Source of the DNA: RGIG1681 sp045596905
GTDB taxonomy: Bacteria; Bacillota; Clostridia; Christensenellales; UBA1242
Assembly (NCBI GenBank): GCA_045596905.1
Contig: JAZODG010000007.1
Coordinates: forward strand, 1 to 64,000
DNA: 64,000 bases
Reading direction: 5' to 3'
How positions within the stretch are numbered: the stretch's first letter is position 1; each line of letters starts with the position of its first letter. Positions 32,697 through 41,818 of the stretch are shown in pieces. A program made the translations under genes and the position numbers. The notes below the pieces were generated by a model. That model did not search any database. It was not told the origin of the DNA and worked only from the letters and a program-made list of their open reading frames with translations.

Positions 32697-33428
32697 TTAA
32701 AAGTTTAATTCCTGTCCATCATAAACAGCATTCAAACCATTATCTTCAGCAAATTTTTGAGTTGCATCTGAAGTATGCACTGGATATATTTTACAGTTTT
32801 GATATTTTTTAGTCAACTCAACAAACCCATCAACATCAAGATGCGATGAATGTTTGTCAATTGATGCCATGTCAACAAAGGCAACGTCAGAGTCTGCAAG
32901 CATCTTTTCAAGGTTTTCACATTCTTTTGTATCGGCAGAAAAACCTATTGTTTGCCCGTTTTTATCAGTAAAGGCATATCCCTGACAATAAACCCTGCCA
33001 TGGTCCATTTTATAAACCTTTACTTTATATCCATTGTCTTCAAATTCATCACCGTCTTTAACTTCAATAAAATCAACATTTTTGCTAAGAGATGCTTTGT
33101 CGCATTCATCTGCTCCACCAAAAATTATTTTGTTATATTCAACAAGATGGTCAAGTGTTCCTTTTGGACAATAAACCTTCAAGTGGTCTTTAACGCCACG
33201 CATTTCACTCTCTCTCATAAATCTTGTAACAATCACTTGAACGTCGGCAAAGTGGTCGGCATGAAAATGTGAAACATAAAGACTCTTTATGTCAAACAGA
33301 TTCATCTTTTTTATTATCTCTTTATAAGCCCCGGTTGGAGCATCAAATAATATCTTATCATCTAAAATAAAGCTTGTGTTATTTCTAGAAAACCATGTGC
33401 AACTTGTTCCAACAAGATAAACCTTCAT
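32697..33428 (-). CDS. Metallo-beta-lactamase-fold hydrolase (RNase Z-like)
   Basis: The 243 residues have the RNase Z-type arrangement: VGTSCTWFSRNNTSFIL near the start, the metal motif SHFHADHFAD (about 53-62), FSADTKE for a fourth ligand region, and a histidine near the end (YPVHTSD). MDHGRVYCQGYAF includes another family histidine. The substrate could be RNA, a phosphodiester or another hydrolysable bond; the long exosite arm of true RNase Z is absent, so I do not call it rnz. AAGGAG precedes the ATG. Confidence 0.85.
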   Translation of the reverse strand: MKVYLVGTSCTWFSRNNTSFILDDKILFDAPTGAYKEIIKKMNLFDIKSLYVSHFHADHFADVQVIVTRFMRESEMRGVKDHLKVYCPKGTLDHLVEYNKIIFGGADECDKASLSKNVDFIEVKDGDEFEDNGYKVKVYKMDHGRVYCQGYAFTDKNGQTIGFSADTKECENLEKMLADSDVAFVDMASIDKHSSHLDVDGFVELTKKYQNCKIYPVHTSDATQKFAEDNGLNAVYDGQELNF

Positions 33429-33463
33429 TTTAAACTCTCCTTTTAAAAATACGCTCTAAAGCT

Positions 33464-33507
33464 AATAAAAATAAGGTATTATGTTTAGCATAATACCTTA
33501 TTAAATC
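33464..33507. repeat. Intergenic palindromic repeat, copy E
   Basis: TAATAAAAATAA leads into GGTATTATG-TTTAG-CATAATACC and TTATT. Both arms carry the same change relative to copy B (GTG to GTA, matched by CAC to TAC), a compensating pair. A degraded tag (ACGCT) precedes it at 33451. It lies between pfkA and the hydrolase gene. Confidence 0.78.
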
Positions 33508-33518
33508 AATAAAATAAA

Positions 33519-34478
33519 CTAGAAACTTAACTTCTCTGCAAGTTTGTAACCACCAAGGTCAAACACTTGTTTTGCAGATAAGGCTTCTTCTATACTAACA
33601 TAAATATATTGTCCATCTTTATAACCAACAACACCACATTCATCATGAATGAGATGTTCAACTGCAATTGCACCACTTCTTGTTGCAAGGTTTCTGTCAA
33701 ACGCTGATGGTGAACCACCCCTTTGAAGATGTCCAAGCACTGCAGTTCTACATTCAAGACCACATCTTGAGTGAATAACTTCTGCAAGTTTGTTTATATC
33801 ACAAATCTTTTCAGACAAAACAACAATTGAACCTTCTTTTGCATGTTTTCTAGCTTTCATGAGTCTGTCACAAATGTTATCAATGTCAAGCTTGATTTCT
33901 GGAACAATTATAACGTCTGCACCAGCAGCAAGACCAGAACAAAGTGCAATATCGCCACAACCAGCGCCCATAACTTCAATAATAGACACTCTGTCATGTG
34001 AAAGTGATGTGTCTCTAAAGTTATTGATAAGGTTTGTTACAGTATTTGTTGCAGTGTCATATCCAATTGTGTAGTTGGTATAAAACAAGTTATTATCAAT
34101 AGTAGCAGGAATACAAGCACATTTGATTCCCCTTTTAATGAGTTCATTTGCACCCCTAAATGTTCCATCTCCACCAATAACAATAAGTGCATCAATATTA
34201 TGTTTTCTAAGGTTTGCAACAGCCTTGTCAACACCTTCACCTGTCATAAATTCTTTGCATCTTGCAGTTTTTAAGAATGTTCCACCAAGTTGAATGATAT
34301 TTCCAACGCTTCTTTCGTTTAACAACTTAATATCGTTGTTAATCAAACCAGCATAACCCCTATAAACTCCATAAACAGATAGTCCGTTTGCAATTCCACA
34401 TCTAACAACAGCTCTAATACAAGCATTCATGCCAGGACTATCTCCACCACTTGTAAGCACAGCAATATTTCTTATCAT
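33519..34478 (-). CDS. pfkA: ATP-dependent 6-phosphofructokinase
   Basis: Phosphorylates fructose 6-phosphate in glycolysis. The 319 residues match the bacterial tetrameric enzyme. Visible are the ATP-binding LTSGGDSPGMNACIRAVVR (about 8-26), YRGYAGL, IGGDGTFRGA with the GGDGT motif, TIDNNLFYTNYTIGYDTA (normally PGTIDNDI) and EVMGAGCGDIA (normally EVMGRxxG). The substitution of arginine by alanine after EVMG is notable, as this arginine contacts fructose 6-phosphate across the interface. The start has AGGAG. It follows dnaE, as in many Firmicutes, and has its own promoter. Confidence 0.93.
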   Translation of the reverse strand: MIRNIAVLTSGGDSPGMNACIRAVVRCGIANGLSVYGVYRGYAGLINNDIKLLNERSVGNIIQLGGTFLKTARCKEFMTGEGVDKAVANLRKHNIDALIVIGGDGTFRGANELIKRGIKCACIPATIDNNLFYTNYTIGYDTATNTVTNLINNFRDTSLSHDRVSIIEVMGAGCGDIALCSGLAAGADVIIVPEIKLDIDNICDRLMKARKHAKEGSIVVLSEKICDINKLAEVIHSRCGLECRTAVLGHLQRGGSPSAFDRNLATRSGAIAVEHLIHDECGVVGYKDGQYIYVSIEEALSAKQVFDLGGYKLAEKLSF

Positions 34479-34498
34479 ATAAATAATCTCCTAGAAAC

Positions 34499-34527
34499 AT
34501 AATATTCATTTGAGCTTAAAAAAGCAA
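34499..34527 (-). promoter_or_regulatory. pfkA promoter
   Basis: Minus-strand TTGCTT (34527-34522), 17-base spacer, TATTAT (34504-34499), in the 71-base gap after dnaE. Confidence 0.55.
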
Positions 34528-34549
34528 CTAAATTTGATTTCGTTTTAAA

Positions 34550-37500
34550 TTAAACAATTTTTATGTTATTTTCGCCAATCACACCTGCAACTTCAGCTTT
34601 AAGTGAGTTTGTGGCATCTACATTAACATTCATGTTATATAATTTCTTGTTATATTGAACGAAAACAGGACTATTTCCTGGGTATCCAGCAAAAATCTCA
34701 TCAAGTATTGAAACAATATTGTTATTACTCAAATCAACTTGCAAATATACCTTTTTAACTTCAGTTTTTTCTTGAATAACAGTATTTTGCATAATAACAT
34801 TATCTGTTTCTTTCCCAGCCGGATTTTCATCTAAGAAGTCAATTTTTTCAATCAAAATAATTGGCTTATCACCACCATCTCTAACAGAAATCTTACCATT
34901 GATATGAACAATTCTTTCTTCTGTTAAAACTTCTCCAAATTTTTCATAGGTTTTTGGGAACATCATACAATCAAATTCACCATAAATGTCTTCAATTGTC
35001 ACGATAGCCATTGGCTTGTTACCCTGTTTTGTCATAATTTTCTTAACAGCAGAAACAACACCACCACACTCAACTACCATACCATTTTTGATATCACTAA
35101 CAAAATCACTATTATCCATATCATCACTTTGCTGACCTTCTGCGTCGCCTTCTTGAATCATGGTTGAGTTAAAGTTATAATCCATCATTTGCGACAAATA
35201 GTCATCAAGTGGGTTTCCTGAAATATATATACCACAAACTTCCTTTTCTTTTTTAAGCTTTTCTTTGTGGTCAATTTCAGTTAAATTTGGATAATCAATC
35301 TTAATTGATTCATCTGATGCCATCAAGTCTGTAAACATTGAAAATTGACCTGCTTGCTTTGATTTTGAATCTTTAACAGCACAAGCCATAGCCTTTTCAT
35401 AAACAGCAACAAGCTGACTTCTTGTTTTTCCAAAACAGTCAAACGCACCAGCATAAATAAAGCCTTCAATCAAACGCTTATTAAGGTTAAACTCCACCGT
35501 TCTAGACAAAAAGTTTTCAAGCGAAGTAAATTTTCCGTCAGTTTCTCTGCATTTAATAATTTGGTCACAAATTGTTCCACCAATACCCTTGATAGCTGAA
35601 AGACCAAATCTAATATCTTCACCCTTAACTGAGAACAATGTTTTTGATTCATTGATATCTGGTGGCAAAATCTTAATGTTAACAGACTTTGCATAAGCCA
35701 AATATTTCTTAAGGTCATCTGATTTCGTGATTCTATTGTTCAAGATTGCTGTCAAAAACTCTGGTTCATAATAATATTTGAGCCATGCTGTTTGATATGT
35801 TACATATGAATATGCCGCAGCGTGAGACTTGTTAAACGCATAAGAACCAAACTTTTCCATTTGGTCCCAAAGAGCGTTTGCAACGTCTTCAGGAACGCCA
35901 TTTGCCACACAACCAGTAACGGCAGGTTTGCCAAGTATTGATGGGCAACCATGAACAAAGACTTGTCTTTCTGCTTGAAGGTCTTTTAGTTTCTTCTTAC
36001 CCATCATTTTTCTAACGGCGTCAGCACGTGCAAGTGTGTATCCAGCAAGAACCTGAACGATTTTCATAACCTGCTCTTGATAAACGATAACTCCATAAGT
36101 GTTATTGAGCACTGGCTCAAGTCTTGGATCAACATATGTTACATCTGCAGGATTGTGTTTGTTGTGAACAAATGTCGGAATTGTGTCCATTGGACCAGGA
36201 CGATAAAGCGAAACACCCGCAACGATATCTTCAAGACATGTTGGCTTAAGTTCTCTCATGAACTTTTGGAAACCACCACTTTCAAGCTGGAACACAGCTG
36301 TTGTGTTTCCTGTTGAAAGCATCTTGAATACGTCAGGGTCATCATAAGTATTCTTTTCAAAATTAACTTCAACACCACGATTTTCTTTAATATATTCAAT
36401 CGCAAACTTAATATCGGACAAGTTGCAAAGACCCAAAAAGTCCATTTTTAAGTGTCCAAGGTGTTCCATTTGACCACCATTGTATTGTGTTGTGAGTTCT
36501 TCGCCAGACCTTGAAAGTGGAACATAATCATCAAGTGGACCACGACCAATAATAACACCACATGGGTGCACTGAAGTCTGTCTTGGCATATCTTCAAGCT
36601 TGATTGCAATATCAACAACCTGCTTAAGTTGTGGATTGTTGTTATAAAGTTCAATAAGTTCAGGAACAGCATAGTTTACGCCATAGTCTTTATCTTTTGG
36701 CTTGGCTTCATAGAAACCAAAAACCTTCTTTAAAATATATGGTCTCTTTACTGTATTTGGTATCGCCTTTGTGATTTTGTCTGTTTCACTATAAGGAACT
36801 CTCAATACACGTCCAACGTCTTTGATAGCGTTTTTCGCCGCCATCATACCAAGTGTGATAATTTTAATAACACGGTCATTGCCATATTTTCTTCTAACAT
36901 AATCAATAACGTCTTGTCTTCTTGAGTCTTCAAAGTCAACGTCAAAGTCAGGCGCAGAGACTCTGTCTGGGTTCAAGAATCTTTCAAAGAATAAGCCAAA
37001 ACGAAGTGGGTCAAGTTGAGTGATTCCAAGCAAATATGCAATAACCGAACCAGCACCAGAACCACGTCCAGGACCAACTGAAATACCCATTTTTCTTGCA
37101 GCATTGATATAGTCCCACACAATTAAGTAATATTCAATAAAGCCCATTCTTTCAATAACGCCAAGCTCATACTCTATTCTATCAGTGAGTTCTTTTGTAA
37201 CAACTGGATAATGTTTTTTAACACCTTCATCAATAAGCTTTAAAATATAAGTCTTTGGGTCGTCACCAGTTTCAGGAATAAACCTTGGGAATAAATAGTG
37301 ACCATACTCAAAGTTATAGTTACACTTATCCATAATTTCAAGAGAGTTTAACAAACTTTCTTCTTCAAACAAAAGTTTCATTTCTTCATAGGTCTTGAAA
37401 TAAAACTCATCAGTGTCAAACTTCATTCTGTCTGGGTCATCATAAGTCTTACGCATATTAACGCACATAAGAATATCTTGGCTCATTGCATCTTCTTTTT

Positions 37501-38305
37501 CAAGATAGTGAACGTCGTTTGTTGCAACTGTTTTAACTCCAATCTTTTTTGCTAATGCATAAAGTTTTGGCAAAACATATTTTTCTTCTTTTAGGCCATG
37601 GTCTTGAACTTCAATATAAAAGTCACCAGGCGCAAACATATTTTTTAAACGAAGTGCATCTTTTTCTGCTTCTTCATCTTGATTATTAAGCAAATATGCA
37701 GGAATGGTTCCAGCAATACACGCTGACAAACACACAAGTCCTTCACTATATTGTTCCAAAAGTTTATAGTCAATTCTTGGTTTAAAATAAAAACCGTCTC
37801 TAAACGCAATAGCATTAAGCTTAGAGATATTTTCATATCCCTTTTCGTTTTTAACAAGCAATATCAAGTGATGAAGTTTCTCTCTTGAATCTTTCTTTTG
37901 ATAATCACTTGTTACATAAAATTCGCAACCAATAATTGGCTTAACTATTGGTTTGCCATGTTCTTTATAATATGCTTCATCAAGCGAAACACACGCATCA
38001 AAGAATGTTACTGCACCATACATATTTCCGTGGTCAGTGATAGCAACAGCTCTCATTCCAAGATCCTTTGCCCTTTTCACCAGACTATCGATTCTTGTTG
38101 CACCGTCCAAAAGAGAATATTCAGTGTGCAAGTGCAAATGAACAAAACCCTTTTCATCAACAAATTTTCTGAGTTCATTCTTTGGTCTTACAACAATCTT
38201 TTCTGCTCTAACTTCAGGAAGAAGATTCTTTTTCTTATCTTCGCTTTGTTTGAATTTATAGCCCTTTGTTTGTGTGTATAAAAGCGGCGAAATCATTTTA
38301 GCCAT
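34550..38305 (-). CDS. dnaE: DNA polymerase III alpha subunit (DnaE)
   Basis: A replicative polymerase; in Firmicutes that also have PolC, DnaE extends lagging-strand primers. The 1251 residues contain the PHP domain (HLHLHTEYSLLDG, AITDHGNMYG, NDVHYLEKED), the polymerase palm with aspartates in PDFDVDFEDSRR near 450, the GPGRGSGAGSV loop, and a C-terminal OB fold (VVECGGVVSAVKK). About 48 residues precede the PHP domain, longer than usual. I chose the ATG at 38305, which overlaps the end of whiA by eight bases (ATGGCTAA) after GGGGGAA. Another in-frame ATG lies three codons on. An upstream start at 38365 would lie inside whiA. Confidence 0.96.
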   Translation of the reverse strand: MAKMISPLLYTQTKGYKFKQSEDKKKNLLPEVRAEKIVVRPKNELRKFVDEKGFVHLHLHTEYSLLDGATRIDSLVKRAKDLGMRAVAITDHGNMYGAVTFFDACVSLDEAYYKEHGKPIVKPIIGCEFYVTSDYQKKDSREKLHHLILLVKNEKGYENISKLNAIAFRDGFYFKPRIDYKLLEQYSEGLVCLSACIAGTIPAYLLNNQDEEAEKDALRLKNMFAPGDFYIEVQDHGLKEEKYVLPKLYALAKKIGVKTVATNDVHYLEKEDAMSQDILMCVNMRKTYDDPDRMKFDTDEFYFKTYEEMKLLFEEESLLNSLEIMDKCNYNFEYGHYLFPRFIPETGDDPKTYILKLIDEGVKKHYPVVTKELTDRIEYELGVIERMGFIEYYLIVWDYINAARKMGISVGPGRGSGAGSVIAYLLGITQLDPLRFGLFFERFLNPDRVSAPDFDVDFEDSRRQDVIDYVRRKYGNDRVIKIITLGMMAAKNAIKDVGRVLRVPYSETDKITKAIPNTVKRPYILKKVFGFYEAKPKDKDYGVNYAVPELIELYNNNPQLKQVVDIAIKLEDMPRQTSVHPCGVIIGRGPLDDYVPLSRSGEELTTQYNGGQMEHLGHLKMDFLGLCNLSDIKFAIEYIKENRGVEVNFEKNTYDDPDVFKMLSTGNTTAVFQLESGGFQKFMRELKPTCLEDIVAGVSLYRPGPMDTIPTFVHNKHNPADVTYVDPRLEPVLNNTYGVIVYQEQVMKIVQVLAGYTLARADAVRKMMGKKKLKDLQAERQVFVHGCPSILGKPAVTGCVANGVPEDVANALWDQMEKFGSYAFNKSHAAAYSYVTYQTAWLKYYYEPEFLTAILNNRITKSDDLKKYLAYAKSVNIKILPPDINESKTLFSVKGEDIRFGLSAIKGIGGTICDQIIKCRETDGKFTSLENFLSRTVEFNLNKRLIEGFIYAGAFDCFGKTRSQLVAVYEKAMACAVKDSKSKQAGQFSMFTDLMASDESIKIDYPNLTEIDHKEKLKKEKEVCGIYISGNPLDDYLSQMMDYNFNSTMIQEGDAEGQQSDDMDNSDFVSDIKNGMVVECGGVVSAVKKIMTKQGNKPMAIVTIEDIYGEFDCMMFPKTYEKFGEVLTEERIVHINGKISVRDGGDKPIILIEKIDFLDENPAGKETDNVIMQNTVIQEKTEVKKVYLQVDLSNNNIVSILDEIFAGYPGNSPVFVQYNKKLYNMNVNVDATNSLKAEVAGVIGENNIKIV

Positions 38306-39263
38306 TTTGTTCCCCCAATTCTTCCGATAGTTTAATAATTTTGTCAAAACGTTGTTTGAGTGCACCCTTGCTTATTTTTATTTCCATCAAGTTTAGTAGG
38401 TCTGAAAGAGACGCTTCAGGGTTTGATAATCTCAAAAGCGCAGCTTCTGCAAGTGTGTCAGGCAAACTTTCAACACCGATTGTATCTCTGATAACTTCAA
38501 TGGCTTTGATTTGTTTAAGTGACGCATTTATGGTTTTATCAAGGTTTGCAGAAATGCAATTAACTTGTCTGTTCATCATGTTGTTCATGTCTCTATCAAC
38601 CTTTTTATTCATAAGGTCAAGAACAATTTTGTTTGCACCAAACAACCCCAAAACGTCACAGATTGTTTCGCTGTCTTTTAAATAAATAACCAAGTCTTCA
38701 CCACGTTCAACAACTTTTGGAAAAATATCAAAGTTAGAAAAAACTTCTGCAATCAAATCAACTTGGGTTTTGGTTTCAACATCAATCTCAAAATGATATC
38801 CATATGCCCTTTTGTTTTCCTTTTGATTAGGAACACTCAAACTGCCAGTTCCCAAAAACAAACCGGTCAAAAAAGCCTTCATGTGTTGTTCATTTTTCAT
38901 ATAGCCTTTGTCACAAACATCTGAAATCTGTGTCATGCCGTTTGAGTCAATATAAACAATACCCAAGTCTTTCAAAACAGCTTCACCGTGTGTTGATGAA
39001 GATATTTCAAATTTTTCTTTGTTTTTAAATGAACGAACCACCTTTGCAAGGTTAAATTCATACTCAGGATAAAGTTGCAACAAGTTCTTATGAACAAACC
39101 CAATCACTTCTTCATATTCAGATGAAATAACAAAAGAAATATGTCCACCAGACAAAACCAAACTGCCTGCAGACATAAAAACGCCTTTAATCAAAGAAAT
39201 CATTTCTTTTTTGTAAAGGTTCTTTTTTATAATTTCAAGTTTAACATCATTTGTTATCGCCAT
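38298..39263 (-). CDS. whiA: DNA-binding protein WhiA
   Basis: WhiA is a conserved Gram-positive protein linked to sporulation in Streptomyces and to cell division and chromosome segregation in Bacillus. The 321 residues have the degenerate LAGLIDADG homing-endonuclease-like core (CDKGYMKNEQHMKAFLTGLFLGTGSLSVPN near 115-140) and a C-terminal helix-turn-helix (ALLRLSNPEASLSDLLNLM and KGALKQRFDKIIKL). GAGGAAG precedes the ATG, downstream of a good promoter. The end overlaps dnaE by eight bases, so the two are cotranscribed. rapZ and yvcK, which commonly precede whiA, are absent. Confidence 0.95.
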   Translation of the reverse strand: MAITNDVKLEIIKKNLYKKEMISLIKGVFMSAGSLVLSGGHISFVISSEYEEVIGFVHKNLLQLYPEYEFNLAKVVRSFKNKEKFEISSSTHGEAVLKDLGIVYIDSNGMTQISDVCDKGYMKNEQHMKAFLTGLFLGTGSLSVPNQKENKRAYGYHFEIDVETKTQVDLIAEVFSNFDIFPKVVERGEDLVIYLKDSETICDVLGLFGANKIVLDLMNKKVDRDMNNMMNRQVNCISANLDKTINASLKQIKAIEVIRDTIGVESLPDTLAEAALLRLSNPEASLSDLLNLMEIKISKGALKQRFDKIIKLSEELGEQNG

Positions 39264-39281
39264 CTAAACTTCCTCATGTTA

Positions 39282-39310
39282 ATTATACTTTGTTTAAACT
39301 TTTTCTTCAA
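39282..39310 (-). promoter_or_regulatory. whiA-dnaE promoter
   Basis: Minus-strand TTGAAG (39310-39305), 17-base spacer, TATAAT (39287-39282), 18 bases before the whiA start. Confidence 0.75.
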
Positions 39311-39342
39311 TAAAAAAATGTCAAAAACTTTGACATTTTTTC
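39311..39342 (-). terminator. Terminator of the murB-PHP unit
   Basis: AAAAAATGTCAAA-GTT-TTTGACATTTTTTT on the minus strand, about 50 bases beyond the PHP gene. It sits directly before the whiA promoter, so the two units are separated. Confidence 0.85.
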
Positions 39343-39393
39343 GTTAATTTTAAATTTATTATATAAATTTCTTATCACAAAGCAACTTTACTA

Positions 39394-40899
39394 TTATTTT
39401 TCACCGTCCAAAAGGTCATCAACTGCAATAAAACCACCAGAATTCTTTCTTCTAGTTACAGTCTTTTTTGGTTTTTCTGCTTCAGGTTTTTGAGCTGATT
39501 GATTTCCTTGACTTGCAGCAAGCTTTGTTCTTGTGATTGAACTCATGAAGTTTTCAGGTTCAACAACTCTAGGTTCTTTTTTGGCTGCAGTATTTTGAAC
39601 TTCAACAGTTTCAGCCTTTTTCTTTGCTGGTGTTCTATTAATTTCCACCCTGCTGTTATTTGCAGAAGTTTTAATTTCTCTTTCAGGAAGTGGTTTTCTT
39701 TCTTCCTTGCCTTCTCTTGCATCTTGAACAACATTGTTGATTGCTTGGAACTTATTTTGGAATCCATCATCTTTCATAAGTGGAATATCTTCTTCAACTG
39801 ACAATGTTTCACCATTGTTCAAATATTTTTCTTCTTCAGCTGCATAATCATAGTTAGCATCACCAAGACCTTCATTTTCTTGATCAAATTCACTCATTCT
39901 AGCATTTCTGATATATTCTTCTGCCATAGCAATAAGTTGTGCATTTTCGTCCATATTTTCATTGATATAGCCTTCATACACATCAGCTTGTCTAGGTCTA
40001 CGCTCTTCAACTTCAATGCCACGTTCTTGAGCAATCTTCATGAGCTCATCTTCCATTTCTTTTGACAATGTGCCTGTTGCTGCAGAGATTCTTTCTTCTT
40101 CAATCTTTTCTTCAAACGCTTCTTTTTCTCTAGAAACTTTTGCATAAATTGACTTATAAGCTTCATATTCTCTATCAATATCAGATTTTTCTTCTTCAGT
40201 AAACTCAACATTTGCGATTCTTTCAGATGGAATATCATATTTTCTAATCAACTCAAATGCATCATCAACTGCACCCACCTTGTCTCTTGAGTGAGCATCA
40301 GATGAGATAACAAATGTGCAACCACTAGCAATCAAATCTTCCATTTGTTCACGTGTCCAGTGTGTGTGTCTGTTATTGATTTCAACCAATGTTCCACGCT
40401 CTGCACATGCCTTTCCAACCTCATACATATCAGTTTTCAAAATTGAATCAAGGTGAGCAAGAATGGTTACTGGATATTTCATAATCGCATTAACAAACGC
40501 ATTTGTTGTTTTTCTTTTTGCTTCAGCAGTGTCTTTCATACCACCAAAATAACCTGCAAAGTTTGTCCAAGTCATTCTGTGATATCCCACAACCAAAATA
40601 TCAAGCATTGAAAGTGTCTCATTATCGATATCAAGTGTACCATCTTCATCAATAATATCGGCTTCAATACCAAGCAAAACTTTGGTTTTTGACCACTCAT
40701 TAATCTCATTAATGGTTTTTCTTGCTTCAATCATTTTTTGTTTTGTTGTTCTAAAAAAATGCTTGTAAGCGTGGTCGGTTATACCGATTTCAACAAGACC
40801 AAGTTCGTTTGCAGCAATAGCCATTTCTTCAATAGTGCTTTTGCCATGACCAAACCTACAGTTTTTTGAATGTGTGTGGAGATCTGCCAATAATTTCAT
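39394..40899 (-). CDS. PHP-domain phosphoesterase with long disordered C-terminal extension
   Basis: The first 240 or so residues form a PHP phosphatase of the YcdX type: DLHTHSKNCRFGHG, ITDHAYKHF, GIEADIIDEDG, ILAHLDS and SSDAHSRDKVG supply the metal-binding histidines and aspartates. Homologs without the extension are about 240 residues. Here another 260 acidic then basic, low-complexity residues follow (EREAYEAYK-like helix, then lysine/proline-rich segments ending SGGFIAVDDLLDGEK). The ATG at 40899 has AGGTGA upstream and lies 44 bases inside the end of murB. It corresponds to the PHP gene next to murB in clostridial clusters. The tail's role is unknown. Confidence 0.82.
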   Translation of the reverse strand: MKLLADLHTHSKNCRFGHGKSTIEEMAIAANELGLVEIGITDHAYKHFFRTTKQKMIEARKTINEINEWSKTKVLLGIEADIIDEDGTLDIDNETLSMLDILVVGYHRMTWTNFAGYFGGMKDTAEAKRKTTNAFVNAIMKYPVTILAHLDSILKTDMYEVGKACAERGTLVEINNRHTHWTREQMEDLIASGCTFVISSDAHSRDKVGAVDDAFELIRKYDIPSERIANVEFTEEEKSDIDREYEAYKSIYAKVSREKEAFEEKIEEERISAATGTLSKEMEDELMKIAQERGIEVEERRPRQADVYEGYINENMDENAQLIAMAEEYIRNARMSEFDQENEGLGDANYDYAAEEEKYLNNGETLSVEEDIPLMKDDGFQNKFQAINNVVQDAREGKEERKPLPEREIKTSANNSRVEINRTPAKKKAETVEVQNTAAKKEPRVVEPENFMSSITRTKLAASQGNQSAQKPEAEKPKKTVTRRKNSGGFIAVDDLLDGEK

Positions 40900-41785
40900 T
40901 ATTATCACCTACTTTTTCAATTTCAGAAATAAGAGAAACACCAAATTGTTTTTCAACCCTATCTTCAACAATCTTTTGAAGACACAAAAAATCATCTGAA
41001 GAACCCGATTTGTCGTTTAAAAAGAAGTTTGAATGTTTTGAAGAAACATAAATTCCCCCAACACGAACCCCTTTTAGTCCAGCACGTTCAATATAAAACC
41101 CTGCTGACAAACCATCAACCTTTTGATAAACCGAACCAAGCGACAAACCATTAGGTTGAGAAACCGTGCGTCTATATGTGTACTCATTATATAGTTTGAT
41201 TATATCATATTCACTTTTGTTTTCAAACAAAAATGAAGCAGATAACAAAACTATTCCTTTTAAGTTTGAATAATGGTATCCAAACTTGATGCTTTCAGCA
41301 TCAATGTTCTTTATATTTCCATCATGAAAAACCCTTATACTCACAAGTTTTGACGAAATATTATAATTAAATGCACCTGCATTATTTATGATTGCTCCAC
41401 CGATTGTTGCAGGTATACCAAACAATCCTTCAACTCCACCAAGTTTGTTTCTCTTTAAAATTTCAAGTGCCCTAGAAAGTTGCATTCCAGCAGAAAAAGA
41501 AATCGTGTTCCCTTTTATCTCATACTCATCTTTCATTTTTGAAGTAATGATAACGGGAAAAGAAACCATTTCACAAAACAAAACGTTGCTCACATTCCCC
41601 ACAACTATAAACTCAATTTTGTTTTGCCAGAGACACTTTAACGCCTTGACTAAATCTTCAACGCATTTTGGAAAAATTGCAATCTTCAAAATTGCCCGTA
41701 TTTTTATTGTTGAAATTTCTGCTACGTCAAAGTTTTCAATATAGTCAATATTTTTATGTTTCAAGAGCTCTCTGATTCGATTCAC
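40856..41785 (-). CDS. murB: UDP-N-acetylenolpyruvoylglucosamine reductase (divergent MurB)
   Basis: MurB makes UDP-N-acetylmuramate for peptidoglycan. The 309 residues retain GLFGIPATIGGAIINNAGAF (near 120-140), the TYRRTVSQ arginine, the catalytic serine in LSLGSVYQK, and the KHSNFFLND segment. The FAD loop, usually GxGSNxL, reads VGNVSNVLF, so the enzyme is diverged. The GTG at 41785 is favoured, with GGAG five bases upstream; another in-frame GTG (41791) is too close to that site. It lies 33 bases after an orphan binding-protein-like gene and overlaps the PHP gene. Confidence 0.88.
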   Translation of the reverse strand: MNRIRELLKHKNIDYIENFDVAEISTIKIRAILKIAIFPKCVEDLVKALKCLWQNKIEFIVVGNVSNVLFCEMVSFPVIITSKMKDEYEIKGNTISFSAGMQLSRALEILKRNKLGGVEGLFGIPATIGGAIINNAGAFNYNISSKLVSIRVFHDGNIKNIDAESIKFGYHYSNLKGIVLLSASFLFENKSEYDIIKLYNEYTYRRTVSQPNGLSLGSVYQKVDGLSAGFYIERAGLKGVRVGGIYVSSKHSNFFLNDKSGSSDDFLCLQKIVEDRVEKQFGVSLISEIEKVGDNNEIIGRSPHTFKKL

Positions 41786-41818
41786 AACCACTCCAAAAAG
41801 TTAAAATTTTGTCTTGTT

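Noticed and set aside
38306..38365. Longer dnaE start
   Set aside because: It would lie inside the conserved end of whiA and has no ribosome site.
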